From: JACJYE01 sp964432875
Lineage (GTDB): Bacteria > Bacteroidota > Bacteroidia > Chitinophagales > Saprospiraceae
DNA: 24,422 bases
NCBI GenBank assembly: GCA_964432875.1
Contig: CAYSPJ010000081.1
Location: 1 to 24,422, forward strand
Direction: 5' to 3'
Shown here: one piece after another, positions 22,769 through 24,422 of the stretch
Position numbering within the stretch: position 1 is the stretch's first letter
Layout: each line of letters starts with the position of its first letter
Program-made: the position numbers and the translations under genes
Notes under the pieces: generated by a model
Told to the model about the DNA's origin: nothing
What the model saw: only the letters and a program-made list of their open reading frames with translations
Database searches by the model: none

Positions 22769-24376
22769 ATGAAAAATTTGCTGAGTATTAAACTTACACT
22801 TGCCGCCTGCTTGTTGTGGGTTGCTACTATCCCACAAGCCTCGGCTCAAGCTGGCGTGGGTGCGGAGGCCGCCAAAGCCATCATCGAGCAGCTAGACCGC
22901 ACTAATACCAACGGTACCAATGACAAAAAAATCATCGAAGAACTCAAGGAAGTGGCTAAAAAAGCTGGGGAGGGCCACCCCGACGACGCACAGGCCGTGA
23001 AGCAAGCGGTAAAAGCCCACATTGCTAAGATGCGCGGCCGCCGGCACAGTTCTGGTGCACCTGGTGGGAAGAATAATGAGGGCGTCAAAAAGTTTCTGAA
23101 TGATTTGGAAAATAAGCTGAAAGACCGGAGCCTGATTTCTGTTCCTGCAGCCAATGGGCCGCGTTTCCAACTTGCGGTTGGAGCGCTTGGTAGCCTTCAG
23201 CCTGCTTCAATAACCCTTGCGGGCCCCGAGGTGATCAATGCGCTTGCTGAAGCGGTATTTTCCGCCCCCCCGCTCTTTGAGCAGCTCTTCGAACGCCTCG
23301 GCGGCGAGTTTATCATCGGAGATGACAGTGGCAGTATTGTGGACATCACGATGAGCAGCAGCCAGGTCATCCCTGGCTTGGGCATCGGTTTGGGCTTTTG
23401 CTCTGGCTTGGAGCTTGGGCTCCGGCTTCATGGGTTCACGGCGGAATTTAAAGGGCACTTTCCCTATACGGTCTTTCCCGGCGGGACAGGCCGCGCACAA
23501 CGCTATGAAGGTTTGCTCTCCGCTTCCGCTTCCGGTTTGCTCGGCGATGTGCAGGCTCGGTATTACCTGCCCGGTAGGGTCGTGCGGCCTTTCCTTGGCG
23601 GCGGCGTGCGGGGGCAGTGGGTGCTCCAAAGTTCCTCCTCGGCAGAAATGGCTGGTGTATCCTTGCCCTTTGAGATGAATCCAGTTTCCAGCAATACCTT
23701 CTCTGTTTACGGCGATGCGGGGCTGCGGTTGAACCTCGGCAGGAATGCATACTTGCAGGCGGGCGCTGCGTATGCACGAGTACCCGGCGCGGCGTATGCA
23801 GTGATGGGGGAAGTAGGGCTGGGGTGGAGGTTTGGCCGAAGTTGTTCCAGCAACCGTGTTGCCCCTACCGGGTCTCCTGTGCTGGTAAGTGTGGAAAATA
23901 ACCGCTGCGAATGTGGAGAGGTTTCATTTAGTGCCTCTGCTGTGCTCTGGCTCCGCGGCGGCAGGCCTGCCTTGGTGGAGGCTTTGGAATTGAATAGCGG
24001 TACGAAAACGAAAGCCGTTTTTTCAAAAGAAAAAGCAATGAAAGGCGACCAAGTGGATATTATACTGAGAAAACTGGAGACCCATTGCACCGAATGCAAC
24101 CAAGGGGAATGTGAAGCCAAGGACGTGAAGGTTTCATACAAATCTAAAGATTTATTCGATAAGAAGCAAGACAAGGAGATTTACCATCTCTTAGAAGAAT
24201 CATTGAAAGACGGAGAACCCGCCTATGAAATGGCTGTTAAACGCATCGTGACGGAAGATAAAGAAGATATAGAAACCTTCATCAAGGTGGCATACAAGTG
24301 CAAAGGAAAAGACAAGAATTGCAAAGAAGCTGCCTGCGAAAAAGTCTTTTCTATTGTCATTCCACGCGCAAAGTAA
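22769..24376 (+). CDS. Secreted protein with predicted outer-membrane barrel and cysteine-rich C-terminus
   Basis: Unrecognised 535-aa protein. A signal peptide (1-27, ending SAQA) is followed by a charged helical region (30-120), then a glycine- and aromatic-rich section (about 130-355) with alternating strands (GLGIGLGFCSGLELGLRLHG, split here as GLGIGLGF 203-210 and LELGLRLHG 214-222; VVRPFLGGGVRGQW 271-284; YGDAGLRLNLG 314-324) typical of an outer-membrane beta-barrel. The C-terminal part (370-535) is lysine-rich with cysteines at 380, 382, 440, 443, 448, 511, 518 and 523 in CxC, CxxCxxxxC and Cx6CxxxxC spacings, suggesting metal binding or disulfides. It has its own promoter. No function is assigned. 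Confidence 0.75.
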   Translation: MKNLLSIKLTLAACLLWVATIPQASAQAGVGAEAAKAIIEQLDRTNTNGTNDKKIIEELKEVAKKAGEGHPDDAQAVKQAVKAHIAKMRGRRHSSGAPGGKNNEGVKKFLNDLENKLKDRSLISVPAANGPRFQLAVGALGSLQPASITLAGPEVINALAEAVFSAPPLFEQLFERLGGEFIIGDDSGSIVDITMSSSQVIPGLGIGLGFCSGLELGLRLHGFTAEFKGHFPYTVFPGGTGRAQRYEGLLSASASGLLGDVQARYYLPGRVVRPFLGGGVRGQWVLQSSSSAEMAGVSLPFEMNPVSSNTFSVYGDAGLRLNLGRNAYLQAGAAYARVPGAAYAVMGEVGLGWRFGRSCSSNRVAPTGSPVLVSVENNRCECGEVSFSASAVLWLRGGRPALVEALELNSGTKTKAVFSKEKAMKGDQVDIILRKLETHCTECNQGECEAKDVKVSYKSKDLFDKKQDKEIYHLLEESLKDGEPAYEMAVKRIVTEDKEDIETFIKVAYKCKGKDKNCKEAACEKVFSIVIPRAK

Positions 24377-24422
24377 TTCGGTCTTCCAGAGGGCCTTAGA
24401 TTATGCCGCCCCTACCCATAGG

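Overview
The window looks like chromosomal DNA of a Bacteroidota member, most likely the Saprospiria (Lewinella/Haliscomenobacter-like). Supporting signs are the gene order tRNA-Thr, Tyr, Gly, Thr, tuf, tRNA-Trp, secE, nusG, rplKAJL, rpoBC; A-rich start contexts without Shine-Dalgarno sequences; TTTG/TAnnTTTG-type promoters; a type IX secretion tail; and a DUF2490 outer-membrane protein. The genus is an inference. A run of exactly 100 N at 21525-21624 shows a draft assembly.

Region 1 (1-968) is a tRNA array. An intact tRNA-Thr(UGU) is flanked on its 5' side by a broken copy of its own 5' half and on its 3' side by two broken copies of its 3' half. The breaks are filled by palindromes that begin TCCCGC and end GCGGGA. 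Intact tRNA-Tyr, tRNA-Gly and tRNA-Thr(GGU) follow. Region 2 (969-13929) is the conserved information-processing cluster: tuf, tRNA-Trp, secE, nusG, rplK, rplA, rplJ, rplL, rpoB and rpoC, with clear hairpins in several intercistronic gaps and a strong terminator after rpoC.

Region 3 (14077-21257) holds unlinked housekeeping and accessory genes: a low-specificity threonine aldolase, a convergent family 2 glycosyltransferase, a secreted GH13-like protein that seems to have lost its catalytic acids and carries a sorting tail, a translationally coupled DUF2490 protein, a threonine-synthase-like PLP enzyme, and a DUF1611 (DgcN-like) protein.

Region 4 (21258-21807) is an initiator tRNA-Met locus on the minus strand. 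It repeats the architecture of region 1: a presumed intact gene lying across the N gap, two tandem broken 5' copies upstream whose D-loop is replaced by a 27-nt TCCCGC...GCGGGA palindrome, and downstream a full-length copy interrupted in both the D-loop and the T-arm, with duplicated terminators. The same D-loop motif (CAGTTG/CAGTTGG) is lost at the junction in two unrelated tRNAs, which is the most unusual feature of the window.

Region 5 (21868-24422) has a divergent promoter region, a single-domain rhodanese, a 371-nt intergenic region with a good promoter, and a secreted protein with a predicted beta-barrel and a cysteine-rich C-terminus.
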